Origin: Cruorifilaria tuberocauda
Lineage: Eukaryota > Nematoda > Chromadorea > Rhabditida > Onchocercidae
Length of the DNA stretch: 64,000 nucleotides
Assembly: GCA_013365365.1 (NCBI GenBank)
Contig: JABVXU010000243.1
Location: 16,954 to 80,953 of the forward strand
Direction of reading: 5' to 3'
The position numbers and the translations under genes are program-made. Of this stretch, positions 52,453 to 63,468 are shown in pieces; the first letter of the stretch is position 1, and every line of letters starts with the position of its first letter. The notes beneath the pieces are model-generated. The model was given only the letters and a program-made list of their open reading frames with translations, made no database searches and was not told where the DNA came from.

Positions 52453-54047
52453 TCACTTGTGCATAATATTTCTGAGATCAGGCGCTTCAATGAATGCATA
52501 ACCATTAGCTGTATCAGCTAATTTCAGTATATTCAACATATGCTTTTTGTTTGTAACATCCAAACCCGTAAAATTTACCAAATCATAATCGCCTATTACC
52601 GAACAGAGCATTTCATTCAATCCTTTATATTGTTTCAGTATTGGTGATTCCTAAAAATTATTTTTGTACAGGAAGATAATTATTTATCACCTGAATGCTT
52701 TGGAAAGTAATCCATACCGTACTATTATAAAATGAAGAAAATCCCATGCTTACTAATTTCATGTGTTTCAGAACGATTGCAATATGCTGAGTTATTAAGA
52801 AGATACTGTCTTTGTAAATACTTACATCAAGCAATTCGACTAATCGTAACGTGTCCGGAAGTTGTTCAAAAAACTCGAAGTTGTATGGTAAGTCATTATC
52901 TTCTAATAAATCCTGCTTTGATAACACATTAATTTGAGGACATTCCAGATTGATCATAATGGAAAGTGCGCTCAACAATACCGAGATGAATTTACCTGCA
53001 TCCGAACAATACAAGCTATCACTGAGATGCACAGCGACCAGACGGAGACCCCATTTTTCCATCTTAAAGTTGAAATGAATGAATTTGTCCGAATTTTAGT
53101 CTAAATATTTTATGTTCCATGCTCTACAGACAATAGCGGGTGAGTTCTTAAGACAAATTTAGAAATAACTGAAACTTATATATAAATACAAAGAACAAAT
53201 TATCTAAGACGAAACCAACGGATTCTCTCACTGAACCGTCAAAAATTTTAGCAGTATTGGATAATATCCAAACCTAAGTACGACTAAATTTTACCTTAAT
53301 GATTCCCTGTTAAGTGCTACTATCCAAAACTATTACACTTCCGTAGTAAAGAAAAAAGAAAAGTAAAATTAGGGAGTAACTACAGCACACCACAAGTACA
53401 ACTATGACTAAGAGAAATGCCATCTTACGCTGTGGATGATAGATGTGATACAATCGTCACTATTGTACAGTTCAAGCTGTCCTGGAAAATCAAAAAGCAA
53501 ATATCCATCTATATGCGATAATTTCATTCGTAACCACTCTATATTTTTCTTTAAAATTTGCATGCAATACCTAAAGTATAGATAACATTACATTAAAAGG
53601 TTGAACGAAGTCTAACATATATACTTTGAGAAGAATGAGAGACATTCTAGAATCAAATCGACTTGCATGTTTAAATATTTTTATGATAAATGAGCGCTGA
53701 GAGTTAAATTTGCTGAACTCGAAGAATTAATCAACTGAAAGAAATTTCAAACTTCCGGATCTCGATTTCAGTAGTAAGAGCCAGTTGCTGGATTAATATC
53801 ATGCTAAGCAATGCATAAACAACCTTAATGCTCCGTTAGGTCCAAGACTCAAGCGACTTGTGATATCCTCCACCTTAACCAATTCTCGAATATCGATATC
53901 ACATTTATATGGTACATAATCATTTGCTGGATCCAAATTCACGCAAATCACAGGTCGGCCAAGCTGTGATAAGACCTGACTCATGCCATCGCAGTACGTT
54001 GTTTTCCCTGCACCTGGTGCACCAATAATGATTTGTCCGAACATCAT
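52453..54047 (-). CDS. GPN-loop GTPase 2 (GPN2), 266 aa
   Basis: GPN-loop GTPases are cytoplasmic dimeric GTPases that help assemble and import RNA polymerase II and III. Four exons join in phase (minus): 54047-53824, 53570-53429, 53062-52826, 52650-52453 (801 nt). G1 is GAPGAGKTT (residues 9-17). The GPN motif lies in SLGPNGAL (about 67-74). G3 is DFPGQLELY (102-110); human GPN2 has DCPGQ here. G4 is SKQD (170-173). FIEAPDLRNI is near the C-terminus, and NEMLCSVIGDYDLVNF matches the conserved region of GPN2 rather than GPN1 or GPN3. Read-through past the 52826 donor gives an unrelated tail; splicing to 52650 restores the family sequence, so that exon end is well supported. The product is shorter than human GPN2 (about 300 aa). 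The start has two adjacent ATGs. Just upstream a short ORF (ATGATGAATCGATGA) overlaps them, which would matter if it stays in the mRNA. It is divergent from ari-1. Confidence 0.95.
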
Positions 54048-55044
54048 CGATTCATCATTTCAAGTTATAGTGTTCCTACATTGTATTTGTTGATTCAAAG
54101 GAAGTAAGAAATTTAAGAAAATGATTTCATATATCAAAGAATGCTGAAATGATAGAACAATCTTTTCTACATCAGTCATCTCACACTACATAATTACATC
54201 TTGTACCTGTACCAAAATACTCTCGATTCTCGATGGACCTCAGCTTTACTTGTACAACCGTTCCCTCAATTTCTATTACAGTTCCAAAATTAATTAATTG
54301 CTAATTTTCTCATTTCCAACCCCTCTTCGTCTTTTCTTCTTTCAGTCAAGTGGTAACTCCTAACTCCTCTCATATCAGCATACCCTCTCTATCCCACGGT
54401 GCCCTGAGATACCGGAATCCCAGCACCTCACAAATTACGGAAAGTAATTGCATCGTATTGCTCGAAGTTTCCATACAAATTTCGAATTGTGAGAGACGAA
54501 TTTTCCTGATTGCTACTGTTGGCAAATTGCCTTACCTGTGATAGTTATTTACTTATCAGGCGTCATCAGTGATGTCTGGATGGGTGAGGATGTTTTGAAA
54601 TTCTAGTTAGGAAGTACCGTTTGATTTTATTTATTGCAATACGTCTATTGATGATAATACCGTGGCAGGTAGCGTTTGATGTCACTTTGACTTTTGGGCG
54701 GTAATTTTTTTAATCAGTGATATATCCAGTTCTACATATTATTTTTTATATACTTAACAGTAATTTAATTTTTTTTACAGGTGATACTCTTATAATAAAT
54801 AATACTCTCATCTTTTCGTAATTTTCTTGCATATTTACTGCTGGTCATTCGATCGTTCTATGTTATATAAAATAACATATATTTCAGGTGTTTCATTGTT
54901 TGCTATTTGGTTGTGTTCAGAAGGCAGTGGCAAAAAAATACTGCCTTTTCAGAAAAATAAACAAAGGGGATTAGTATTCCATATCTATTTCAAAGAAAAC
55001 AGTACAAAAAAACACTGAAAATTGAGAATAAAGGATTCCGCTCG
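54048..55044. promoter_or_regulatory. Divergent promoter region of GPN2 and ari-1
   Basis: The 1 kb between the two start codons is shared by the minus-strand GPN2 and plus-strand ari-1 genes. A good acceptor-like sequence on the + strand (TTTTTTTTACAG ending at 54780) could be a 5' UTR or spliced-leader acceptor for ari-1. No TATA-type element is convincing in this AT-rich context. Confidence 0.5.
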
Positions 55045-58000
55045 ATGTCGTTAGGAAGTGACGAGGCAATGGAAGATGATGATGCATTCTCGGGTGGATC
55101 GGAAAGTGATGCCACGTCAACATACAGTGATGATGATGGTATTGTGGTGGATCCACCTGTAATTAAAACGGAACGAGGTGGTAGCCATGACAGTGAATCA
55201 GCTGATTTCCAGGTGCTTTATTGAATCTCGTATGAATTCTGAGCGAAAAATGGTAAAACATTGGTGGGATGAAATAGGCGAAGAATAATTTGACTTAAAG
55301 ATAGCTATGAAATATCTAGTACCATGGTTCCGCTAGTTGGGCAGAACTGTTCAATCACTGACCATAAACCATTTCCACCTGGTGGTGCAAAGACATACTA
55401 CACACCATTTTTTCTGAGTGATGCTAACCGTTCTCATCTCATTCATTGATTATAATAACTTAATTTCATCATATTTTGATCTTTATGATGATCTATTAGG
55501 ACTGTTCAACAAGAGTCAATGAACTGTTAGATAAACGCTAGAATTGGAAGAGAACTTATACCGTCAAAATTGAAAAACGAACCGTACTGAAACAGCCAAG
55601 TTTAGATTAATTTATTTCCAAACAGAACCATATTTTTATCAGTCACTTCCAATTTTTTCGTGAAATTAAGAGATTGAATGAGAGAAAAAATTATTTACAG
55701 TTTAGAAGAAATGAGCTTCAATATTATTGACTGTTTAGTTACGTTCCAAATTTATCATAAGACGTTATTGACTAATCCTTTAGTACGATGTTTACATCTT
55801 TCTTTTCTTTTCCTTTTGCAATTTTTCTGTTATAAGAAAACCAAAAAATCAACTTCAAGATTCCCCAAAACTTTGCTTTATCTTTGTATGCTGCAACGTT
55901 CAGAATACTGCCTAAAACTGAGTATTCATAATGGAACATAACAAGATACAGAATAAAATAAAATATTGGTCCGACATAGAAAATACTGTTACAACATGGA
56001 TTCCTTAACAGGTGGCCATAAATCTTTTTGCTGAATATCAGCGATACTTATGCACTTATACCGCGACAATTTGGGGCTAACTAAACGATCTTATATCGTT
56101 TGTGAAATAATCTTTGTTAAAGGAAGCCGAATTTTATCAGATGGGTATTTCTGAATATTACAGGTCGCTTACGTACTGGTCCAACGTACATTGAATAAAC
56201 TTTTTACAGGTATTGGATGCCGAAAAGGTGGCATTGGAAATGAATAAAATCATAGATGATGTTGCATCAGTGTTGCGTCTATCAGCAACAATCTGCAGAC
56301 TACTTTTGCATCATTATAAATGGAATAAAGAAAGTTTATTAGAAAGGTATATTTTTCTTCGACGAATTATTCTAAATTCTTTAGTTATTATATTCGTACA
56401 TATTTTATTCATTTTATCATATTCAAGATCGGTCATTCCCGATTCAAAATCATTCATGATTCGGGGCTTAAGCAAAATTTTATGTCTGGATAAAATTTCA
56501 ATTCTGGTTATGCTTTTATTTTGTTGAGACCCTAAAACATTGAAGGTTTTATGAAAGCACTGATATGGACTCGTTTTTCTTGGATGCCAACATCATTTCA
56601 CCATTTAAAGTGTCACACCGTGGTGATGAGGGGCTTGCAGATGTTGTTGATATATGTGTTATCTGCTGTAATCGTACTATTTTGACGAGTCTGCAGTGTA
56701 GTCATCGTTTCTGTTATCCATGCTGGGATTCCTATTTAACAACCAAGGTAGGCGAATAAAAATCAAAAATATGCAAGACTAAAATGATGTAAATTGCTTC
56801 TTAGCTCTCGTTTTCATTTGTCCCTCGCTTTTCACATAGCTTTCGCTTGCCGTTTGAGGACATAAAAGAAAACTAACTAACATGATGAATGCTGATTCAA
56901 ATTCAGATCATGGAAGAAGGCAGAGCTCATGTCGCTTGTCCACAGCACAACTGCCCAATCATAGTTGATGACGAAAAAACTTTGGCGCTGGTGAAAAGTG
57001 AAAATACAAAGAAAAGATATCGACGTTTAATAATCAATAGTTTCGTAGAGGTATTTGAAAATCAAATGAAAGTGTTGTAATCATTTGCTAATATTCGATC
57101 TGATGAGACAGTATTTCTGTGTTTGTACCTTTTAAAGATGCTTAGATTTGAAACCCTTTAATTTTTTTAATTTCATCGTATGAGATGCTCTGGTAAAGCA
57201 ATGGATTTCGAAAAGCTTGTGAATTTTCGGAAATTAGGATTATTTGAATTCTTTCCCTTTATTTATTTTATATTCCAGTGCAATCGTTTGTTGCGATGGT
57301 GTCCAGCTGCTGATTGCGGACATGTTGTTGAAGTAGGACATTTGGAAGCACGCCCTGTCAAATGTACTTGTGGTACAGTTTTTTGTTTCGCGTGTGGGCA
57401 CGAGTGGCACGAACCTGTAAATTGTAGACTGCTGAAGCTGTGGATTAAGAAATGCAACGATGATAGTGAAACTAGCAATTGGATATCAGCGAATACAAAA
57501 GAATGTCCCAAATGTCAGGTAAAATATTCATTTAATAATTTGCCTACTTCAAGTTCAAATTTTATGTTTTCCACTTTGTTGAGAAGGTGAGAAGTTTGGA
57601 GGAATGAAATGCGAATCACCACTTTAGGATTGTAAAGGAAAAGAAAAGGATAATTGTGTAAATTGTATTTGTCTGTACGTTTTGCTTACTTCCAGAGTAG
57701 CCTTTAGTCCATATTCCTGAATATTACTGAATCTTGGATAAAAAACTTAGATTTTCGAAAGTAGAATTTTTCTTTTTTATAGGTAACAATAGAAAAAGAT
57801 GGTGGCTGTAATCATATGACGTGCAAGAATGTGGCTTGTAAAATGGAATTTTGTTGGATGTGTCTCGGTCCGTGGGAACCGCACGGCAGTTCATGGTATT
57901 CTTGTAATCGGTATGATGATACATTAGCGAAACAAGCTCGTGATGCTCAAGAACGAAGTCGCGCTGCACTACAAAGATACTTGCACTATTATAATCGATA

Positions 58001-58998
58001 TATGAATCATCAACAAAGTCTGAAATTGGAGCATAAAGTGAGTGTGATGAAGATGTCGTTCAAATTTAGTAATAAAATAAGCAATGACTTTCAGTTAAAA
58101 CATCAGCATTTATTTTTTTCTATGGGGTGTGCTAGAAGATCTGAAAGATAGGTAATAAGCTAATTTTTTTGATATTTCAACACATGTTTTGGAATCAGAA
58201 TTTTTGTGAGTTGCTTTTTCAGTTACAGATAGCTTTTGAGGATCCACTTTTTAATGCTCGAAGTTAAATTGTAGTTGATTTTCTAGTTTCATGAATTTCA
58301 GCTCTATTCAATTGTAAAATCCAAAATGGAACTTATGCAACAGGCAAATATGTCCTGGATCGAAGTGCAGTTTTTACGTAAAGCGGTCGATGTCCTTTCA
58401 GAATGTCGCCGCACGCTGATGTACACATATGCATTTGCGTTTTATCTACAAAAAGATAACCAATCCGTGATATTTGAAGAGAATCAGCGTGATCTAGAAC
58501 ATGCTACCGAACAGTTGTCGGAGTTTTTGGAAAGAGATCTGGATCATGAGAATCTCGTTAGTCTGAAGCAAAAAGTAACTCCTTATTCCCAAGTTATGTG
58601 TAAAAACAGTAGATAATCCCAAATCCGTAAAAACAGTAGATAATCCCAAATCCGTAAAAACAGTAGAAATAATTTTAGAAATTTGAAGAGAACCGCATTA
58701 CGACTATTAACGATCTATCAAATGGATTTCAAAGAGATCTTTGACTTTATGATTCAGAACAAGATGTGATGTCTTCTCTTAGGATTGCATTATTACCGTA
58801 GAATACAATGTATTGATTCAATAGATAGGATAGTGTTTTATTATACTGGTCATATATTTGCTGGGAAGAAAAATAGTTGCTATTTGTTATCTCTTTTAGG
58901 TGCAAGATAAATATCGTTACGTGGAGCAGAGACGTACAACATTGTTGAAACATTGTGCAGAAGGAGTGGAGCATGATTTCTGGAGGTTCACCGCTTAA
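55045..58998 (+). CDS. ari-1: Ariadne-1 RBR-type E3 ubiquitin ligase, 505 aa
   Basis: The enzyme takes ubiquitin from an E2 onto a RING2 cysteine and then to substrates; in animals it works with neddylated cullin-RING ligases. Eight exons join in phase: 55045-55212, 56210-56346, 56546-56747, 56907-57050, 57279-57518, 57783-58037, 58302-58574, 58900-58998 (1518 nt). The N-terminus is acidic ([16 protein letters not shown]). A UBA-like region covers about 60-105 ([19 protein letters not shown]). RING1 starts at ICVICCNR (C139, C142) and includes [10 protein letters not shown]. The IBR includes [14 protein letters not shown] and [18 protein letters not shown]2 runs from [17 protein letters not shown], with the likely catalytic cysteine at C306, to [19 protein letters not shown]. 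The Ariadne domain fills about 340-505 and ends [12 protein letters not shown]...FWRFTA. The length matches Ariadne-1 orthologues, and no key residue is missing. The start is the first ATG of the acidic exon. It shares a promoter region with GPN2. Confidence 0.97.
58600..58667 (+). repeat. 27 bp tandem repeat in the last ari-1 intron
   Basis: The unit GTAAAAACAGTAGATAATCC plus CAAATCC is present at 58600-58626 and 58627-58653, identical, with a partial third copy at 58654-58667. It starts 25 bases after the donor of the exon ending at 58574, and each copy carries a GTAAAAA donor-like start. Confidence 0.95.
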
Positions 58999-60304
58999 AT
59001 GTTACGGATGGAAAATCACTTTCCTGTAGTACTGTTCTCCACCTTTCCTTTTTTCTGTCTTCTTTCTCTTCCTTTCTCGTCCTTATTTCGTTCCTGTGAT
59101 TTTATCATGATGCATTTATGAATTTCCTGACTTGAAAATAGCTGATTGCGGTTCCTATTTGGGTATGATAATTTTTCGTTTCTTTTTTTGGACATAATAT
59201 GGGGTCTTTAACTGAATTTACTTTTTTTTAGAAAGATTTTACAATGTTTTAAGTCTTTTTATTGTGTAATTTTTATGATTGAGAAAACGCAATATATATA
59301 AATATTGCAGGAAGGGATTCCTTCATTTTATTCAACTTTAGATTGAAAATAAAAATAATTATTTTACGCTGTATTAACAAGACTTAGAGAATTATAGTCG
59401 ATTCGGATTTTTGAAATTTGAAAGTGATATTGATATATTTGGTGCTTGATATTGCATCTTTATTCTTATGGTAGCATGGGCATCTCTAAAGAAATCTTTG
59501 CTTTATTCTCTATTGTGTTTCAAGAAATGAAACTAAATTTTTGTTGAACTGAAATTTTATCGAGTCTTAAATTTTTAGGTTTTAAAGGAGAATATGAGAT
59601 GCTGATGCCTCAGTTCAGTGATTCAACGGTATGGGTTCAATAATTGTATGATACTTAGATGTTGAATAATACTTTCATTTGTAATACTTTTATTTTTGTC
59701 CGTTTTAATTATTTTCAGTTATGTTAGGTAAAGTTTTATATTCATTGTGGTCTATCTTTCCATTTTCAGGCTTATACTGATTTCTTAGGTTCTGGATCCT
59801 GTTATCTAAAGTTTCGTGGTGTCGCACTTAAACTCCCGGTTTCTTGATCTTTCTCCAGTTCTAGGTTTTGTTTCGCAGCGATAAGAGTACTTCAAAAATG
59901 AGGTTCAGAAAAATTCTTTGTTCACAGTATCACAAACTCAGTTTATTTGCAGTGAACATTTCATGATAATCAATAGGATTTTCGTCACATCTCGGTGCAC
60001 CTGTGCATTTCTATCTTGATTTGTTTTATAATTTGGTGAACTTGTAGGTAACTGTAGAATTTTGATGGATGGAAGAAGATCTGAATCCAGATTAATGCGT
60101 TGTAAAAGGGAAAGTCAGTTTTCCCATTACTTTTCCTTTCTCTTTCACTCATTGAAGATTTTGTTGCTTTTCTCTTCTATTTATGTTGAAAGCATGGGCT
60201 GACTAGTTTTCGCATTGTATATTTCTATATATTATTTACGTCTCCATCAAATGATTATTTATGTAATTAGTATTAGGGTATTATATATATATATCCCTTT
60301 TATC
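58999..60304. other. ari-1 3' UTR and spacer
   Basis: The first few hundred bases are T-rich 3' UTR sequence. No exons are supported after that. A short run of TA dinucleotides lies at about 60281-60296. Confidence 0.6.
59348..59353 (+). promoter_or_regulatory. Possible poly(A) signal of ari-1
   Basis: AATAAA on the + strand, about 350 bases after the stop codon; I saw no clear earlier one. Confidence 0.35.
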
Positions 60305-60396
60305 AGTGAAAACCACCCAATCTTTGTAATCAAGCGTGCGTGTTTATCTGATTTTTTACACGCATATTTCACTATAAAGATTGGATAGCTTTCAAT
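60305..60396 (+). ncRNA. MicroRNA-precursor-like hairpin (candidate)
   Basis: A 27-base arm (60317-60343, starting CCAATCTTTGTAATCAAG) pairs with 60358-60384 (ending TATAAAGATTGG) with 24 pairs, counting three G-U wobbles, and three mismatches around a 14-base loop. Outside this the arms keep pairing at 8 of 12 positions, giving about 32 pairs over 39 positions in a 92-base stem-loop. Size, small internal mismatches and loop length are those of an animal microRNA precursor. The G-U pairs are on the + strand reading; the complement would show A-C mismatches instead, so + is favoured. The mature arm cannot be told. I recognise no known microRNA seed, and it could also be a decayed inverted repeat. 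Confidence 0.35.
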
Positions 60397-61233
60397 TTTC
60401 AGAACTTCGAAAGATCATAGATAACAACTGAGGATCTTCATTGCAACTAACTGACATATCCACTCATCCATTGATTTAACAATATGCACAAGTTGATAAC
60501 GAAATTTTATATATGAAAACTATAGCGTCATTTGCAAAGACATGCTCAATATGCCTTTATAAAATGATGAAATAAAAGTTAAAAAATTGCAAACTTATTT
60601 CTAACTAGGCGATGCTGGTATTATTTTCATCGAAAAAAGGAGACAAATGGTAATCGATCCGTGATTGTATAATGTGATACGACTGCATACTTTCGAAAAG
60701 AGAATGAATAAAAGATGCCAATGAGCAGTTTTTTGACTGATATTTCTCAACAACAAGTTTTCCAAATTAAAGTAACTTTTGTAAATTTCTCAATAATTTT
60801 AACCTAGTTTAGCCTATCACATAAATATTTAATGGGACTAAGATAAAAAAACGTACGAGTAAAGGAATGGATGTTATACCAGAAAAGTTGCAATTTCAGA
60901 ACTTAATAAAAGAGGTTACAAAAGACAGTACGTAATGAATTGAAATGAACTGGGAATCAATAGCATTCTATCCGATCAGTTCACTAATTCATTTATTTAT
61001 CCAACCATTTCTTCCTCCCATAAATCTTGAAAAGCTTCATCATCCAGTTACAGTATTAATCTAGCACTAACTCCTCAGCCTCTTATTTGCTTCTGTTATT
61101 TCTGTTGCTAACATTTGTTCAATTTTTCAATCGATCTTTTTTTTTCCTTTTTTTTTCTCGTTTTTTTTGTTCCATTAGCTTCACTTTCAGGAAATAATCT
61201 TTGATAAATACTCCTTTTTTCAGGAAATAATTT
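60397..61233. other. Spacer between the hairpin and the secreted-protein ORF
   Basis: No coding signal. The end is T-rich (TTTTTTTTCCTTTTTTTTTCTCG near 61139-61160). It carries a short direct repeat, TTTCAGGAAATAAT(C/T)TTTGA, at about 61187 and 61221, so two acceptor-like sites lie just before the next ORF. Confidence 0.6.
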
Positions 61234-61869
61234 TTGAAAGATATTATTGTTATGCTCAGACAAACTTTAATTATCGATAACTTAGTCGGTATATTTCAAT
61301 CACTATCATTATGTTTTCAACAGTTACACATATCTATTCAACTAATCTTTATTCTCTTATTGCTATTTCCATCAAAAACTGTCTATACTATTAGAGTTTG
61401 CACACAACCGGAAATGGCTTGTGCTGCACAACTTCGTTCTTATCCATTGCTTAGATTAGAAGAAACTTCCGGAAGGGATACCGGATCAGCTATGAGTGAT
61501 TTTCCATTATATGATGAATTTTTTATGTCAGAGCATGTGTTTGATTTTTCAAAAAAGGCTAATTTAACTGATGAAAGAATTTGTGAATGTTCAAATCAAA
61601 CAAGTTGCAAACTGAATAATGAAAATACTATCAAATTGGATGAAATGATTACGCTTATATTTTGCGATCGGGTAGACAATATATTTAGACGATCATGTCA
61701 TGGAACACGAAATTTAATTCGTATTATTGGTCAAATTCATGAATCCGGTGAAGCGTTAACAACCGTTGCTGAAACATTTCTCTTCTGTAAATGTGAACGA
61801 GGCTATCAACGAATTCATGTGGAAGCTTGGTTGAATCATTTATATGCATTTATTTATCGTTGTTTATAG
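61234..61869 (+). CDS. Putative secreted cysteine-containing protein, up to 211 aa, single exon
   Basis: I do not recognise the family. A hydrophobic segment (ISIQLIFILLLLFPSKTVYT, about residues 33-52) looks like a signal peptide that starts too far from the first ATG. A better start would be the ATG at 61252, or a 5' exon spliced to the acceptor-like ACAG at 61319-61322. The mature part has ten cysteines: RVC, MAC, ICECSNQTSC, FCDRV, RRSC, FCKC and RCL at the end. They are clustered in the last 100 residues, and NLT and NQT are glycosylation sites. The even number suggests disulfides and extracellular location. The spacing C-x-C ... FC ... C ... C-x-C suggests a compact domain. The ORF is well composed over its whole length, unlike neighbouring chance ORFs. 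AATAAA at 62144 may be its poly(A) signal. Confidence 0.6.
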   Translation: MKDIIVMLRQTLIIDNLVGIFQSLSLCFQQLHISIQLIFILLLLFPSKTVYTIRVCTQPEMACAAQLRSYPLLRLEETSGRDTGSAMSDFPLYDEFFMSEHVFDFSKKANLTDERICECSNQTSCKLNNENTIKLDEMITLIFCDRVDNIFRRSCHGTRNLIRIIGQIHESGEALTTVAETFLFCKCERGYQRIHVEAWLNHLYAFIYRCL

Positions 61870-62418
61870 ACGGAAATTTTTCAAATCAAGTAGATTATAT
61901 GTATATATATATATAATCTATATATATATATATTCCTTTTTTCTTGATGATTTACTTTTTTCTTGGTGACTGTTTGATAATTAACAGATAATAATTAACA
62001 GAATTTAAGATAAACGCGGAAATGTATAGAGATTTGATTGCGATACTGACAGCGCAAACTGCAAATTTAACACTTTCACAAACTAAAAATGAAAAATTCT
62101 TTGAAGTTAAAATTTCAAGAGACGGTTCTATGTTGTAAATTGTAATAAATCCTGCCAGAATTCTATAGTGTAAATGCTACACAAATTCCAATTAAATTGA
62201 TTCGAGAATTTCAATTCTTATTTTAACAAAAAAGAAATGAAGAACTTTTTAACGAAGCGAAATTTATTAGTTTTCACTATTCACTACTATACAGTTTATT
62301 TTTATTTACCCTCGATAATCATATTTTTAAAGTTTAAACAAATTTGAAAAAAATCGAACGTTTATTAAATTTTAGCTTTTTTTTAATTTATTCAATTGAA
62401 TGAAATGATTATTATTAA
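61870..62418. other. Convergent spacer
   Basis: AT-rich 3' flank of the secreted-protein ORF (+) and of the small minus-strand gene. AATAAA at 62144-62149 is the likely poly(A) signal of the former. Confidence 0.6.
61893..61936 (+). repeat. TA dinucleotide repeats with dyad symmetry
   Basis: Two TA runs separated by TAATC lie 30 bases after the stop codon of the secreted-protein ORF. Together they can form a perfect AT hairpin in its 3' UTR. Confidence 0.85.
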
Positions 62419-63468
62419 TTAATTATTTGATTTTGTAACACTCTGGATGCTCGTAATTTCATCCTATAACTTAGCGAAAAATAAAATAATAGAATACAAT
62501 TACTAATAATGGAAGTAACGATGTGGGTAAACATGAACGATTCGTTGTTTACATCAAAAAAAAAACAAATTAACCAGAAAAATTGAATCGATAATTTTAA
62601 ATTGATGAATGAATTTCGATTTGATTGATTACAAATGGATCTTCTTTTTACTGAAACGAAGTGATCAAATTAACATACCTCATCTCCATCAGTCTTAAAG
62701 GACTTCACCTTCACGTTTTGATTTCCTGAAATTGTATCAAATTGAATTTACAATTGATATCGATGTTTTTATTGTACTCATTCATGAATTATATAAGAAG
62801 TGTTAATTTATCTTTTGTCTGCTTTTTTTTACAACTAAAAATGTTTTTATAGTTTGATCTTTAGAAAAATTCAAAATTTAAACAAATAGAATAAAAATTT
62901 TCAGAATGACTGAAAATCGAATCAGTTTATTCGGATTGCTCTTTATTTCACTAAATACTTTTTATACTCATTAACAGTTATATTAATTTCCTTTATTTAC
63001 TATGACCTATTTCCTTTTGTTGAAAACAATTCAGTTCAAATTAAAAAGATTTTCATGTTATGTAATGTTTGCAATTTATCAAAATAATCAACACTAAAGT
63101 AACTATTATGGAGAAGCAAAGCTTATAAAAAGACATATTTTTGGTAAATTTTAAAAAGAATTATTTGAAAAAAAAGATTTAATTTAAAAATAGAATTCAA
63201 GTCAGATCGATCCAATCTTAGTTTAGATTTGAATGATTAAATCAGAAATTCTTTCACTTCCACGATACTGACGATTTGCTTCACAGTTGCTTGGTAAGAA
63301 AAAAAGATCGCTTTAAATTAAAATTGTGAACTCGAGAAATTCCACAATTTAGCAGTATGTGAGAGGAAATTTATTACCGCTCCGACCACAACCATTTTGT
63401 TCACTTTTCTTCTGATTATTACATTCAGAGCTGAGTTGAAGTGTGATATTCCAGGTAATACTAACCAT
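62419..63468 (-). CDS. 3' exons of a small minus-strand gene, unknown product (partial)
   Basis: Three segments join in phase (minus): 63468(?)-63378, 62725-62679, 62463-62419. The joined 3' end reads ECNNQKKSEQNGCGRSG, then NQNVKVKSFKTDGDE, then DEITSIQSVTKSNN and stop. Donors (GTAATA, GTATGT) and acceptors (AATTTCAG, GTTATAG) are good. The upper limit is uncertain. An ATG at 63468 gives MVSITWNITLQLSSEC, but an acceptor nearby or further 5' exons beyond the window may be used. The peptide is hydrophilic with a few cysteines and belongs to no family I recognise. Confidence 0.4.
62726..63377 (-). other. Intron of the small minus-strand gene
   Basis: 652 bases with GT-AG ends. A segment near 63255-63290 looks slightly exon-like on both strands but breaks the phase of the flanking exons, so I leave it out. 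Confidence 0.4.

Noticed and set aside
52658..52825. Continuation of the GPN2 third exon past its donor
   Set aside because: Read-through protein departs from GPN2; splicing at 52826/52650 gives the conserved C-terminal region.
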